A stretch of 64,000 nt of DNA from Acorus gramineus. Taxonomy: Eukaryota > Streptophyta > Magnoliopsida > Acorales > Acoraceae. The notes beneath the pieces are model-generated. The model did no database searches. It worked only from the letters and a program-made list of their open reading frames with translations, and was not told the DNA's origin. The stretch is from NCBI GenBank assembly GCA_030737835.1, contig CM060850.1, forward strand, positions 5,028,015 to 5,092,014, in the 5' to 3' direction. The position numbers and the translations under genes are program-made. How positions within the stretch are numbered: position 1 is the stretch's first letter; each line of letters starts with the position of its first letter. This document shows, one piece after another, positions 1 through 12,574 of the stretch.

Positions 1-2263
1 TGAAGAAGAGAAAGATCAATTGTTAAATATCATAATTTATAGAGACTTAAAAATTAAAATCCCAAAAATTAAATATACACGAAAAAACGATTTGAGAATA
101 TATTATTCACACACACATTCACTTAATCCTTCGAAACCATAAACCCTAAATAAAAAAAATTTAATCATATTAATGGGAATCTAATTAAATGCAACAAAAA
201 GATGAATAATGTAAATCCTAAATTAGTTACTGCGGATCAAGGCCTCCTGAATAAAGATGGGGTGTTTGTTTTGGAATCGCCTGTTGCAGATCAGCTTTTT
301 TTTATAAAAAAAAAACACGTTTTTGTACCCCCTTATAAATATTGTGGTTGGACTGGATTACTTTGGTGGATTCTTATTTGTGAAAACAGTCCATCCTGTC
401 TGCCAAAAAATTCACAAGCATTCTAACAGATTTTTCATGTTTTTTTAAAGAATAGTGCTATCAGAATTTAATCTCTTGATCTCTTTCATAGAGGTGGGAG
501 GTGTTCGTCGAATATAATTTCTTGTTATGAGTGTGTTTAATATATAACTGTATAAGGGACCATTTTCTGAGCCTAATGACAACTCACCACGTGTCTACGG
601 TCCAACCAATTTCAGCCTCAATTTTAGTCTTATATTTGTCGATAGAAAATTGTCAGAGCATATATAATTTTTTGTTATGAGTGCGTTTAATAACTGTAGA
701 GATCATTTTCTAAGTCCAATGACAACACACCACATGCCCACGATCTAACTAATTTCAGTCCCAATTTTAATCTCACATGTGTCGATAGAAAATTATTGAA
801 GCATATATACACATTCTCAAAGTATATGTTTTGATAGAATTTTTTTCACATTTTCTATAAATACATAATTTATTGAAGAATAAGTTTCATTTTTTTAAAA
901 GCTTGTAACATTATCCTTACTTAAATTAAACCAGAAACACTGTAAAACAGTTTATTTCACAAAAAAAAAAAAAAAAACAGCTGAAAAACTGTATTCACAA
1001 AGCACAACGTGTAGGCCTTACATAGTCCGCTCTGACATATATTCTAGTTGTTTCAATTTATTTTTATCCTAAGTTGGATCTCAGACTGCCCGGACAGACG
1101 ATGGTCTACCTGCAGATGATTTTGAGTCAGAATATTCAATGAATTTTCTTTTTGCCTCAACCTCTATGAATAGACAAGCCTGCGTCTGTCATCTGTCTCC
1201 AGGAGACTTGAGTGTGCATTTGACACCCAAAAAATTTTATTTTTATTATTTTTTTAAGATTTTAACATTTTAAAAGTTAAAAGTTGTTATTAAACATGTC
1301 AGTTTACATGCATCATTACTAGATTTTGTTAAGAGACTGTGTCTTGAAATATGTGTTTCATAAAATAGGCATCATCATTACATCCTCAAAAGTTGTGCAT
1401 GAAACAACTTAAAGCTAAAAGTAACATTTCAAACTATGTTTCCAAACGCATACTTAGAAAACAATTTTTAGCTTTATACACAGTTTTTTAAGATGCATTT
1501 GGCAATCTGATTGGGTTTACTTTTAGCTTCTTTAAAAGCTAAAAGCCACAAACAAATTACTAAACAAACCTACTTAATTGAAAAGTTGTCTTCACCGTTA
1601 CATAAAAAAAGGTACCTCGCAAATTGTGTTTATTCTAATAAAAACAACTTCTGTTATCAGTAACAAATATGACTCCTTGATTAATTAAAAAAATAACCTT
1701 CATTATTAGATCCTAAAAAAACATGTATAAAACTTAAAGTTTCTTTTCAAACTGTGTTTTCCAACACATGTATGTAATAATGAGAACTATTTTTTTAATA
1801 ATCAAAGAATCATGTTTATTGTTTGTAATATGATACAATAAAAGCGCCGAGAAATCCTTCCCAAAAAGCATCTTTTCTCCAATGTGATGTCTTTCAATTG
1901 TTTTTTTCTCATTTTTTTATTTTTTTGTATGTGATAGATTTTTTGATGCTTGAGTGGAAAATAGTGACAATGAATTGAGTGAGGTAAGTGCTCAAACTGA
2001 GAAGGATCACGCTTTATTGACGATTCATCAAACTCTTTGAATTTTTCAGGCCTTTTTACTCTTTCTTACCCTCACATTAGTCTTCTCCAATGACTCCAAC
2101 AATTGGGTGGTGGTGGCCGATTCGCTCAACATCTTCCCTTTCTTCTTCATCTCTAACTTTTTCATGTGATTGTACGAGACCCAATTCTTGGAAATCATTT
2201 CCAACTCTGTAGCGATATTGACATCTTCTTCCTCCCTCTCAACATATGGTATAATTTAATGTT
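1..2263. other. AT-rich intergenic sequence, no gene recognised
   Basis: No open reading frame here resembles a known protein. The stretch holds homopolymer runs (A-run at about 961-977), AAAGCTAAAAG-like words around 1400-1560 that look like old transposon debris, and the tandem duplication listed separately. A short frame at 202-426 has no recognisable domain and I do not consider it a gene. Confidence 0.6.
511..807. repeat. two-unit tandem duplication, period about 150 bp
   Basis: Unit 1 (511-660) and unit 2 (661-807) both begin with ATATAATTT, TTGTTATGAGTG and GTTTAATA. They continue with matching blocks such as CCATTTTCT, CAATTTTA and GTCGATAGAAAATT in the same order. Divergence between the units is clear, so the duplication is not recent. 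Confidence 0.7.
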
Positions 2264-2543
2264 GAGTTTTTTATTTTATTTTTAAGTCTTCGTAAACTAT
2301 ATGATTTAGTGATCGATCTCTCACTTCTTCATATTTTGGTTTAAGTCCCCAGATTTAAATGATATATTTTTTTTAGTTTCTCCCATGGATTAAAAAGAAA
2401 ACCAAATAATTTAGGGATGGGTCCCTCCCAGGTACTAATAAGAAACATACCATTTTATTCTAGGAACTTAAACTAAAATATGAAGAAGTGAGGTATCGAT
2501 CACTAAATCATATAGTTTACGGGGACCTAAAAATAAAAAACCC
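2264..2543. mobile_element. MULE-like foldback MITE, 280 bp
   Basis: Two inverted arms of about 85 bp (2264-2350 and 2460-2543) pair almost completely; they share words such as AACTATATGATTTAGTGATC and its reverse complement. The outer ends read GAGTTTTTTATTT and, inverted, GGGTTTTTTATTT. The flanks TTTAATGTT and TTTAAGATT agree at 7 of 9 positions, as expected for an aged 9-bp Mutator-type duplication. There is no coding capacity. The family assignment rests on TSD length and foldback shape only. Confidence 0.6.
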
Positions 2544-3445
2544 TTTAAGATTTTATCCAAAATGGATGAATATCTACCAATGGCATAGACTAACCCACTC
2601 TCCTATAAGCTACGATCATACAAGCACAAGGTAGCCCATGTGTATATAATATGATGTGACCGCATGCATTAGGACCCACCGTGAGGCCTTCACTAAGGTT
2701 GATATCAACTCCAATTAAATTCTTTAAAACTAGGCTTCTAAAACAATGAGGGATCTTAGTCAAATTATGCTCGAACGAAGCCTTAATGTCTAGATTATGT
2801 TGATCTAAGATTGATTGTACCCCACGAATTTACAAGATTTTGGGTTGATGAGTATAAATACTTTTTCAGCTTTGCATGATTTCCGTCAACACGATTAGTA
2901 AAATATTACTCAAGTGAAAATGTCTATCCACCCACACAAAAACTAATTTTTCTTTAATTGGAGGAGCTCTCGAATGTTTATTCAATATTCTCTTCAAGCT
3001 CAAATAGTCCATATTTATATTCTTCTTCTGTACTACATCGCATAAAACTAGACCACATCTTAAAAAATTCATCCCATTTTTCATTAGTTCTGAAGTCTTT
3101 TCTGCAATTTGCTAGAACATTTTCTAAAAGTGGAAGTGACATAACAAGTGCGTTGTGTCTGCAAAAACATTGTTCAAGGCATTAGTTGACACCCCTGCTC
3201 TCGATCCGTGACAATGACTAACGCCAATGGTGTGTGTACCATTGAATAGCTCTCTAAAACCAAGCAATGCCCAAATATAGTTTGCCTCTCTTTTTTTTCC
3301 ATGTACATGAATGTAGTTGAAAATATCTTATTGGTTGTGTAAAACCTACGATCTCGAGAATTGACAATTTATACTGATTCGTTTTGTATGTACAATCCAT
3401 CATAAAAACAAATAAAAATACATTCGCCAATGCAATGGATGTAGG

Positions 3446-4275
3446 TAGGACTGTCAACGGGTCGGGTCCGGGTCGGGTCGGGGTGGACCCGGACCCGACC
3501 CGTGACAGGACCCGATGGGTCCGGGTCCAACCCAGGACCCGGCGGGTCCGGGGAAATGTGGACCCGGACCCGGACCAGTCGGACCCGGGTCGGGTCCGGG
3601 TCCGACCCGACCCGAATGATTGGGTAAAAAAAAAAAAAAAAGAGAAGAGCTCATGTATTTGTTTGCCTTATCATTCTATTTGAAATTTTTTGTAATAAAA
3701 CATTATTGTTAATGAGACTATGTTTGAATATAATTTTATACAATTCAAAAGAAGTAAATGAATTATTAAACAACATCCAAAACAATAATCACTAACATAA
3801 AAAACATATTAAACTAAATAATAAACATAACTAACCTAAACAACATTCAAAACAATATTAACCTAAACAACATTCATAACAATAAACACTAACATATTAA
3901 CCTAAATAATAAACATAAATCATGCAACAAACTAATTAATCATACAAATTCAAAAACTAATAAGTTAATTGTCCAAAACAAACCGATTTATAGGCTTGTT
4001 ATGATTATGATTTATGAACTTGTAGATGCAAAAATAAGTTAAGTAAGAAATAAAATTATGTATCAACTAATACTAATGGTCTTATAATATATGAGCATAT
4101 TTTAAAAAAAACAGTCGGGTCTAACGGGTCCAACGGGTCGGGGCGGGGTGGACCCGGACCCGACCCGTTTGTTTGTTCGGGTCCGCCGGGTCGGGTCCAA
4201 ATCGGGTCGGGTATATTACACATGTAATCGGGTCAGAGTCAGGTCGGGTCCGGACCCGACCCGTTGACAGGCCTA
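3446..4275. mobile_element. non-autonomous hAT element (MITE), 830 bp, with perfect 8-bp TSD
   Basis: The left end TAGGACTGTCAACGGGTCGG and the inverted right end TAGGCCTGTCAACGGGTCGG form near-identical terminal inverted repeats. The element is flanked on both sides by GATGTAGG (3438-3445 and 4276-4283), an exact 8-bp target duplication as made by hAT transposases. Both subterminal zones are packed with GGGTCGGGTCC/GGACCCGACCC words on both strands, which is typical of hAT subterminal transposase-binding regions. The interior is AT-rich, with AACAT/AATAAT repeats and no transposase. Glycine/proline-rich frames across 3384-3683 are by-products of these repeats. Confidence 0.9.
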
Positions 4276-4283
4276 GATGTAGG

Positions 4284-6811
4284 GTGTGCACAAAAATATT
4301 TAGTAGTCTTTGAGAATATGAATCTTCTCTGTGTCAAGCCAAATGGGCCTTTTAAGGTCCATGGACCTTATCATTGTTGTTACTTCTTTTTTCACCATAT
4401 CTCATGTTAGGACCGTGTATACTCCGGGTACAGATCTGTTGGTGATCCAGTCTTCTGTTTGTTGTGATTTTCACACATTTTTTACAACGAGCCTATAAAA
4501 GATCTCTCTCTCAATCAATCCTTCTCCCCTATAACTACTAGTACTTGTTCATCAGAAAATAATCATCCAAAATCCATTTGAGATACACAAAAATACAGAG
4601 AAAAAAGACAGTGAGATTCCACCTTAAAAAAATAGTCTATTTTGTTTTCAGCTCGTCCTCTTCAAATTGGGGCGAGAGCAATCGCATGCATCGTTTTCTT
4701 CTTCCTGTTCAACTCTGATCTAGATATTTGAAAGGTCGAAAATGTGTTCAACACCTCACACCACGGAAAGACATACCAATGGTCATATTTTTCGGTGGAA
4801 AAGTGTCGTCATCCATGTACGTAGAAGGGGCCTATTTCACTGAAGACAAAGTTTCGCTCGCTTCCACCTACCTCATACACGTTTCTAACTCAGATTTATT
4901 TTTGTATTCAAATTCGGTGCATGCTAGCTATTTTCATAGTTAATTTTCAAAAAGAATAAGTGGCTTTGGTGTCTTTACTAGAAAAAGTGTTAAGACTCGT
5001 TAACTGTGTGTTTGTCACCCAACAATAACAATGACCACTATGCCATTATCCTTACCAATTTTCTTTACCCACTCATCAATCATTTCATCGGGGTTTGAAA
5101 CAACAAAAAAATTAAAAATCCTAAACCAATATTCATCAATTTAATGAGAATCCCTTCTTCTCTCTCTCTCTCTCTCTCTCATCATGCAATGAGAATCCCT
5201 TCTTCCTCTCTCTCATCATGCTCCTTTCTTTCCTCCTCTCCTATGGCTTCTGGTCCACACTCTTTCTTTCCTTCTTTTCTCTCTCATCTTGTTCCCTCTC
5301 ATATATCTTCTCCTTGTCTCTTTTCTTTTCATCTCCTTGTCTACCCTTCCCAATTGGATCTTCTCTTTGTCTGTCCGGCATGACAGAATGTTGATTCTTC
5401 TTCTCTTCTACTCATTCAAATTTTGAATTTCAATATGATGTCATCCATGCATATCTTCTTCCCACTTTTTTGGTTCTATATTACAAATAACTTAACCCCT
5501 TATTGTTTTTATCCTTTTGACCATTTGTGTCTTCCAATCTTGGCTTTCCTTCCCCCTTTAAAGGACACGTGGGCCCTCACCTCTTGTACTATTTTTTTCT
5601 TGCAATCAATAAAATTCTGTTAACTTAAATTAATAAACAATTGATCATATTCTAAACCTATTTTTTCCAATTATATGTAATTATTGTATATGAATACCAC
5701 CCTTAATAATATTAACATAATTTTTTTTTTCAAACAAGACAATCAATTTTAAAATTAACATTAAAAAAATTTATATTATAATTCTAATTAAAAAAATTAT
5801 ATCTACAGATAAAAACAATAGGATAATATATTATCCATGCACATAATCATTCAATCCCTTTAAATCATACATCCTAAAAGAACATTAATCACTTTAATGA
5901 GAATCTATATGTACCAAAAAAATCAATAATGTATATTCTAAATTAGTAATCATTCCATCCTAACTTAAACCAATTTTTTTTCTAAGTACATATATACTTA
6001 TTGTATATGAACACCACTCTTCAAAAAATTACTACAAAACATAAATTATTTTTTTCAAACAAGACACATACAATTGTAGAATTAAATTTATAAAAACTCA
6101 CAACATATTGTAATAAGAAAATCAAATAAAAACAATATGAGAATGAAAACATGAGCATAAATTCACCTAATCCTTCAAAACCCTAAACCCTAAAAATACT
6201 TTACAAAACCAAACCCTATACAAACCAATATCAATACAAACCTTAGATAAACTTTGAACCTCATTATTTGGTGAATAAGAATACATGGCCAGCTAACACG
6301 TAAGAAAATCTTCTCCTCATCTTCTTTCCTAGGAAAAGAAGAATATATTTAATTTATATGAGATAGGTGATCGCGCATATTAAAAGAATGCTAATAAAAT
6401 GATTTACTAAAAAAAATAGGTGTGTTTCTAAATTGGGGATGTGTTTATCAAACAAATTCAAAAGGATCTTTTGTATCATGATCCCTGGAAATGAGAGTAC
6501 TTATATATTAGAGGTTAAAAAAGGGGAGAGGTGGGGACAATGGCTGACGTGTTGACCCCATTTGATAGTAATTGGGCCCGACTTGATTCGGCTCATAGGC
6601 CCATTGGGTTAGATCCGTTAACAAATACGTCATGATCCGTCATGATCCGTTAACAATTAACGGGTCAACCCGACCTGAAACGACCTATTTTACGCTCTTA
6701 ACTACACTAATGGAGTATTTATCACATTAAAATAGTATATTCTCCACTGGAGGACTGCCTTCAATATAAATGGGGAACAAATGGAACCGGATGTAACACT
6801 TAGGAAAATAA
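4284..6811. other. intergenic sequence, no gene recognised
   Basis: I see no conserved protein. A CT-rich microsatellite and pyrimidine-rich stretch spans about 5156-5360 and gives serine/leucine-rich frames without domain content. Around 6560-6690 there are degenerate words (CGGGTCAACCCGACC, ATCCGTTAACA) resembling hAT subterminal repeats, but no ends or target duplication could be found. Confidence 0.55.
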
Positions 6812-6820
6812 ATAAGAAAA

Positions 6821-7845
6821 GGGTTTCTACATGTATACCATTGAAAAAATATATTATTTATTTTTATATCATCATAATAGTCTATTTACTTTTATACCAT
6901 TAAATTATTTAAAAATGATGCATTTTTACCATCCTAGTTAAGTTCTATCAAATTTTCTACTAACCCTGTTAAAGTAATGGAGAAATGACAAAAATACCCT
7001 TATTTTTATTTTTATATTTGCCCTTACAAAATACAATATTTATTTTTATACCATCAAAAAGTTATATTTGTTTTTATACCATGGAAAGATAACAAAAGAA
7101 ATGTTAAATTTTACCATGAGAACTATTTAATGGTATAAAAAAAATAACCTAATTTTGGATGTTATATATGCGAAAAAATCTATTATTTTTGTGATTATCA
7201 AATAGCATTAGTTTTGAAAATTAAAGACTATGATGTTCAATAATGAATAAATCTTTGATGTTTAAAATGTATTTTTAAAATTTTTTCTTTAATAATTATT
7301 TTTATCTAAATATTAAAATTCCTATGTTTTATGATATAAAGAATATATAGATTTTTATTTATAAATATAGTGGGAGAGTTTGTGTATGTATGTGCGTGTG
7401 ATTGTGTCTATGTATGTATGTAGAAAGTAAAGCTATTGTGATATTTTATATGCCTTGTTAATGGCGGTAATAGATGTATTTAAAAATATGAAAAAACCTA
7501 ATTAAATTGATAAATATGTAAAATTTAAAAAATAATTTAATTGTACAAAAATAAATAGATTATTTTTAATGGTATAAATATATATAACAAGTTTTTGAAG
7601 GGTATATATGCAAAAACTTGTTATTCTTTACATTATAAAAAAAATTATAATAAGGTTATTTTGATCATTTTCTTTGTCTAATTAAAAGTAAACTCTTGCA
7701 AAATTTGGTTTTGGCTATAAAAGGTAACAGAATGACATATTGTTTTATTGATAAAGATTGCAATGGTATAAAAATCAATATACTTTTTGTAATGGAATAA
7801 ATAAAAAAAAAACATAATTTTCAATGGTATACATACAAAAAACCC
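6821..7845. mobile_element. MULE-like non-autonomous element, 1,025 bp, 9-bp TSD
   Basis: The left end GGGTTTCTACATGTATACCA and the inverted right end GGGTTTTTTGTATGTATACC begin inverted repeats of about 45 bp. Both sides are flanked by ATAAGAAAA (6812-6820 and 7846-7854), a perfect 9-bp duplication that fits Mutator-like elements. The interior repeats the words TTTTTATACCAT and ATGGTATAAA on both strands and has no transposase. Extreme AT content distinguishes it from gene-carrying Pack-MULEs. Confidence 0.85.
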
Positions 7846-8043
7846 ATAAGAAAATATCAAGTCTAGCCCTTTTTTTATATCTTTAATGTACATATTCACC
7901 TAATGTACTACTCTGATGAAGTGAAATATGATGCTTAGATAAATCAATACATAATTTTCTTTTCTTAAAAAATAAAAATAATAATTTTTCATTCACTACA
8001 CCAGTGAAGGACAAAACTGCACTAAAACAGTATGTGCTCTACT

Positions 8044-8598
8044 TAGGGGTGCAACTTGGGTCGGTTAAACTGAATCCAAACCGATTTCTTTCAGGTTTGG
8101 GTCAAGAGTTTTATGGTTTACTTTGGGTATGGATTGAAAAATTAATAAACCGATCTACATTGGTTTGGGTTTGGTTTGACTTCAAAAAAAAAAACTGAAT
8201 TAATCAAACCGAACCAAATTAATTTTAAACACATGATTATTCATAATCAATATTCATGTAGATCAAAAGTTTATGTTGTTGTTATACTATTAATATTCAT
8301 AAAAAATTTACTAATTTATACCATCAATCCTAACATTTTGATATTTACATAAAGTTATAAACCAACCCCTAAACAACTCTAAACAACCCAAATCAGTTGG
8401 AATAAAAAAAAAAATGGGTATATATATGCTTATCTTTGATAGTTCGATTAGGTTCAGTTTGATTCAGGTTAACCAAAAAAAATTTCGATTCTGTTCAATT
8501 TTGGATTTTCATTTCGATTTTCAGGTTATATGTGAAAATAGTTTAATTCAATTTAGGCTTACAAAAAACCAAACCAAACCAATCAAATTGCACCCCTA
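8044..8598. mobile_element. non-autonomous hAT element (MITE), 555 bp
   Basis: The ends are TAGGGGTGCAA and its exact inverted copy TTGCACCCCTA. Flanks GCTCTACT (8036-8043) and GCTCCACT (8599-8606) agree at 7 of 8 bases, consistent with an ageing 8-bp hAT duplication. Subterminal zones carry GGTTTGGGT/ACCAAACC words on both strands. There is no transposase; frames at 8004-8198 and 8414-8599 are incidental. Confidence 0.85.
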
Positions 8599-8697
8599 GC
8601 TCCACTAATAGTTTGTAGAAATAAGCGGGGGACAATACCCATGCACTGCTTGAAGACAATTGTCCCACTTAAGGGAAAATTAGAAATTACATATAAA

Positions 8698-9066
8698 GAA
8701 AATTCATATAACCCCTGGAAACTGCCCGAAATCTATATAACTCATTGCTTTTCATGGACTCCATGTAACCCCTTGATAAATTAAAATAATCTCTTGAGTT
8801 AAATTTTTATTGACAGATGAAAAATATTATACGAATATTATGTTTGGTTAACATTGACTGAAAACATAATATACTAAAAATCCATGCAATATGTTAAAAA
8901 TGCGACAAATCCTCTATAAGTGATGATTTTACCCATCCAGGTGGTTTTATAATCTATTCCAAGGGGATAAAATCATCATTTAAAGAGGGTTTTTGGCATT
9001 TTAAAAAAATTGTAGGGGGGCTATTTGAATTTACATTGGTGTTTCAGGGGGTTATATGAACTTTAG
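8698..9066. repeat. foldback repeat, family A copy 1
   Basis: The left arm starts ATTCATATAACCCCTGG and the right arm ends GGGGGTTATATGAAC, so the two ends are inverted copies. Inner words (TGACAGATGA, ATATTATGTTTGGTTAA, GATTTTACC, ATCATCATTT, ATGTTAAAAATG) recur in the same order at 39802-40342. No coding capacity and no convincing target duplication were found. Confidence 0.7.
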
Positions 9067-9084
9067 AAAAATTCGGAGTGAACC

Positions 9085-9590
9085 CAGACCCTACCCATTT
9101 TGATTATCAGGTCCTTTGGGTTGAGTACTTTAAGGATTTTATCTGGGCCGGGTTGGGTCCGGGTCGACCTATAGGCCAGCCATGTAAAAGTCGAGGGATG
9201 TAAATAGAAATAACATGGCCTACCTATAGACAGGCTTAGGTCGAACCATATAAAATAAATTAACACAAACACATAAAAACCAAATCCATTTTATAAAGTT
9301 AAAACAGGTTACAACAACACCCAAAATAAATCATACAACAAACCAACCAATCAAATTATATAAATTCAAAAATTAATTGTCCAAAATATTAAAATAAGTT
9401 AACCAAAGTTACACAACCACATTGCGTTACTAAGTTTACTACATATTAAACAACTAAGTTCTTGCAAGTACGAGCTTATATATAAAATAGTAGGGTCTCG
9501 AGTTTATAGGATCAGGTCAGGGTGAAGCTGGACTCGACCCGATTTTATGTTCAGGTCCACTGTTACACGTGTAATCAGATAAGACCACAT
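9085..9590. repeat. eroded relative of the hAT element at 3446-4275
   Basis: GGGTTGGGTCCGGGTCGACC near 9150, the AT-rich block with CAAATTCAAAAATTAATTGTCC near 9340-9390, and the end block GACTCGACCCGATTTTATGTTC followed by GTTACACGTGTAATCAG near 9530-9575 match the 830-bp hAT element in the same order and spacing. Terminal repeats and target duplication are no longer recognisable, so the limits are approximate. Confidence 0.6.
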
Positions 9591-11435
9591 CAAAGAAAAA
9601 GAAATGTCATACGACAACAAACCAACCAACCAACCAAGCACAAAACAACTACAAACTACAAACCCAGAAAAAACCAAAAAACAAAAATAGAACCAACCAA
9701 GCTAAAAAACAACAAGCCTCTAAAAACAATGAGGGACCTTGGACAGACCCAGAAACATGAACCCCTGGTAAAAAATATACACCCATATGTTTTCAAAAGT
9801 GATCAGTACCTTATAAGCACTTTATATAAACTGTTAAAACATATACATCCATCAAACCTCTGACACAATTTAAAAGATACTCCAAAGCGCACGATTCAGT
9901 ATCTGTTTTACATCCTTGTCTACAGTCCAGAAGAGATCTTCCAGCAGCCTATACACTATAATAGTATAATGCACATTACGATATCATAGTATATACTGTA
10001 TGAAAATTATAAAATAAATTAGTGTATCTCAATATGTATTTTACTTTTTATAACATATATTTCAATAGATAAGTATAAATGTTTCTTTTTAAAAACGATA
10101 AAAACTCTGGATGGGGCTATACAAAGGGCTGAACATATCATTTTTCTACTCCAAAACATAATCCCCAAAGGGAAAATTATGCATCCCAATGACATGTTTT
10201 TCCATGTGATGACTATAAGCATCTTAAACATATATAGCCCTTTAAGAAGCCCCAAGTGCAAAATATACATCCCAATTACATGATCTTTTCCAAGTAACTG
10301 GTATGATAAGCATCTTCAGCATACAATTATTTATGACAGGTTTAAAAAGCAATTCTTTACAGAATATTATTCTTCCAAACACACCAGAAGAAGTCATAAA
10401 AAAACTAAGGGAAAAACAGCCAGCCCAGCTTTTAGAGAACATGAAAAATAAGGCAATCACACAAATACCCACACAATATTTATAGATCATTAAAAATAGG
10501 ATAGTAAAAAAAAATTCACACAATTTTAACAAAACAGGAAAAGAGGGCAGTCAATCACAATGGCTGGGAATTTTGTATATAAGATGATCATCCATTCAAT
10601 AGGGCAGGTCATATTATCCCATTGAAGAATAGGAAGGAATGCCCCACAGCATCCACAACAAACTCCTAACATGGGACACAAAGGCAAACACAAAAAACAT
10701 AAGCTCCAAGGTCAAAATATACATCCAAAATATCGTCCATTACAGAAAATCAAAATCTACCATATGACTAATTCGTCTAACAGAAAATGAACACGACATG
10801 AGTTTCTACAAGTACAGTTAAGCAGGAATTAGGAATAAGTGATCTTTGATTTTTGCTACTAATAATTTAGCCTAAAAGACATGCTACAAGCATGAGGATA
10901 TTTTGTTGTCAACCATTGAAGTACAGATCCAATCCCTTAGTTTATTCTTATTGAGTTGGTTGATTCATCTGTTAGTTTATTCTTATTGAGTTGGTTGATG
11001 AATCTTATAACTCCATCAACTTGTAACTTTTAAGTTGCTTGTGTGTGTGTGTGTGTGTGTTTTTTTTTTTTTTTGGGTAGCTAAGTTGTATATTTTGTTT
11101 CATTGTATTCTAGTTTTTCCATGGCCATCATCAGAAATAGATTGCTCTTTAACTATGAGATATTTTCTTCCCAAAGACCCTCTATGTAGTGCATACCAAT
11201 TTCCCTTACCTTATATTGGTTTTCTTCATTTGAAATTATTCCTGTGAAACAATTTTCTTCATCAATAAATTTGACAATCTCAAGTCCTGTTTCTTAATTA
11301 GACCTGTGATCTGCACTATTTCACCAGAACATTATATGAATGCACACCCAAAACTTTCAATTGTAATATACGTTGATGATATCTTATTAAACACCTCAAT
11401 ATATCAAGGGCTATTTACTTTTCTTTAAAAAACAT
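9591..11435. other. intergenic sequence, no gene recognised
   Basis: No conserved protein is seen. The block about 9940-10130 (CATAGTATATACTG, AGTGTATCTCA, TATGTATTT) belongs to a dispersed AT-rich repeat that also occurs near 27900-28110. A short tandem duplication (TTAGTTTATTCTTATTGAGT, twice) lies at about 10936-11002. Frames at 10019-10532 have no domain. Confidence 0.55.
11039..11075. repeat. (GT)n microsatellite followed by a T-run
   Basis: About ten GT units are followed directly by a run of about 16 T. This is simple sequence only. Confidence 0.95.
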
Positions 11436-11864
11436 GGGAAAATTAATTAGGGTTCCTTGTGATCGCACGAATTTTTAGATTCCTAAAATTTTTTAAGTTT
11501 TTTATAGTCATTGAGACAGTGAAAAATTATCTTTAGATCCCTGAAATCAGATGCCGTTATTGTCCCGTCAAAAACACCAAAAATACCCCCAAGCAAATTT
11601 TTCAGTATACTATTAACACTCCCCAGTACATTAGTAATTATCTCCACTAAACTATTAACACTTCCAACTACATTGTTAACCTTCACAAAATGTTAACAGA
11701 CAACAAATGACATTTTCGATATTTCTTTCAGACAGGCTAAAGGCATCCATTTCCAATGACTTACAGATAATTTTTCACCGCTTTAAGGACCTCAAAAAAT
11801 TAAAAACTTTCAGGGACCTAAAAATAAATCATGGGTGATCACAGGGACCCTAATTAATTTCTCC
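11436..11864. mobile_element. MULE-like foldback MITE, 429 bp, 9-bp TSD
   Basis: The ends GGGAAAATTAATTAGGGTTCC-type and (inverted) GGAGAAATTAATTAGGGTCC open inverted arms of about 120 bp, which include GTGAAAAATTATCT on the left and its reverse complement on the right. Flanks AAAAAACAT (11427-11435) and AAAATACAT (11865-11873) agree at 8 of 9 bases. There is no transposase. The minus-strand frame at 11483-11686 lies inside the element and is not a gene. Confidence 0.75.
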
Positions 11865-12446
11865 AAAATACATCGTCAGAAACCTAACAGAGAACGAGCA
11901 TAAATCACAGAGACAGGTCAATTGGATAACACACTAATACAATTAAATTCTCTAAAAGAACAATGAATAAATTTTTTGAGAATAAAATTCCCCTCAAATG
12001 ATCTCTCAATCTTACTAGATTGTCACTCTCTGTATTGTAAAAAACAATGCTTGCGCATTTAATTCAAAATAGGGAAAAACAGGAGAGATGCTAATCTACT
12101 CAGTCCTTTTTGCAGTCCCCTTGACAGTCGTCAAATTGCCAAATCAATATATGAAATCGCTTAATGCAGTATATACTCCACTATATCAACATATACTCTA
12201 TTATGAAAAACATAAAACATGAGTATTCAATTCATACAAGCATGTATTTCATTTTTTATGAAAGGATGTACTACATTAGCCAAGTATACTTCCGAAAAGA
12301 AAAGAAAAAAAAAAAAAGAGCTGCTAAAAAGAACTAAAACTAACATTTTCCAAACAGTTCTTATAGATTTTGCACCATGCCAATCTGAGGCAAGATTCTT
12401 GATGATTATGGATCCAATTCAACTGAGTTACACAAATGAGATCGAG

Positions 12447-12574
12447 CTGCATTCAAGACTAGTCTATAGTTGACCAAGCTTCAGAACTGCATGCAACATT
12501 AAATTGGTCACTGCATTCACGAGTATTCTATAGTTGATCAAGCTTCAGAACTGCATGCAACATTAAATTGGTCA
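12447..12574. repeat. two-unit tandem duplication, period 64 bp
   Basis: Units 12447-12510 and 12511-12574 share CTGCATTCA at the start and CAAGCTTCAGAACTGCATGC and ATTAAATTGGTCA at the end. They are nearly identical in the second half, so this is a fairly recent local duplication. Confidence 0.9.

Noticed and set aside
3384..3683. Overlapping glycine/proline-rich frames on both strands that look collagen-like
   Set aside because: They are translations of the GGGTCGGGTCC subterminal repeats of the hAT element at 3446-4275.
5144..5383. Serine/leucine-rich frame that might be a small secreted protein
   Set aside because: It rests on CT-microsatellite sequence and shows no conserved features.
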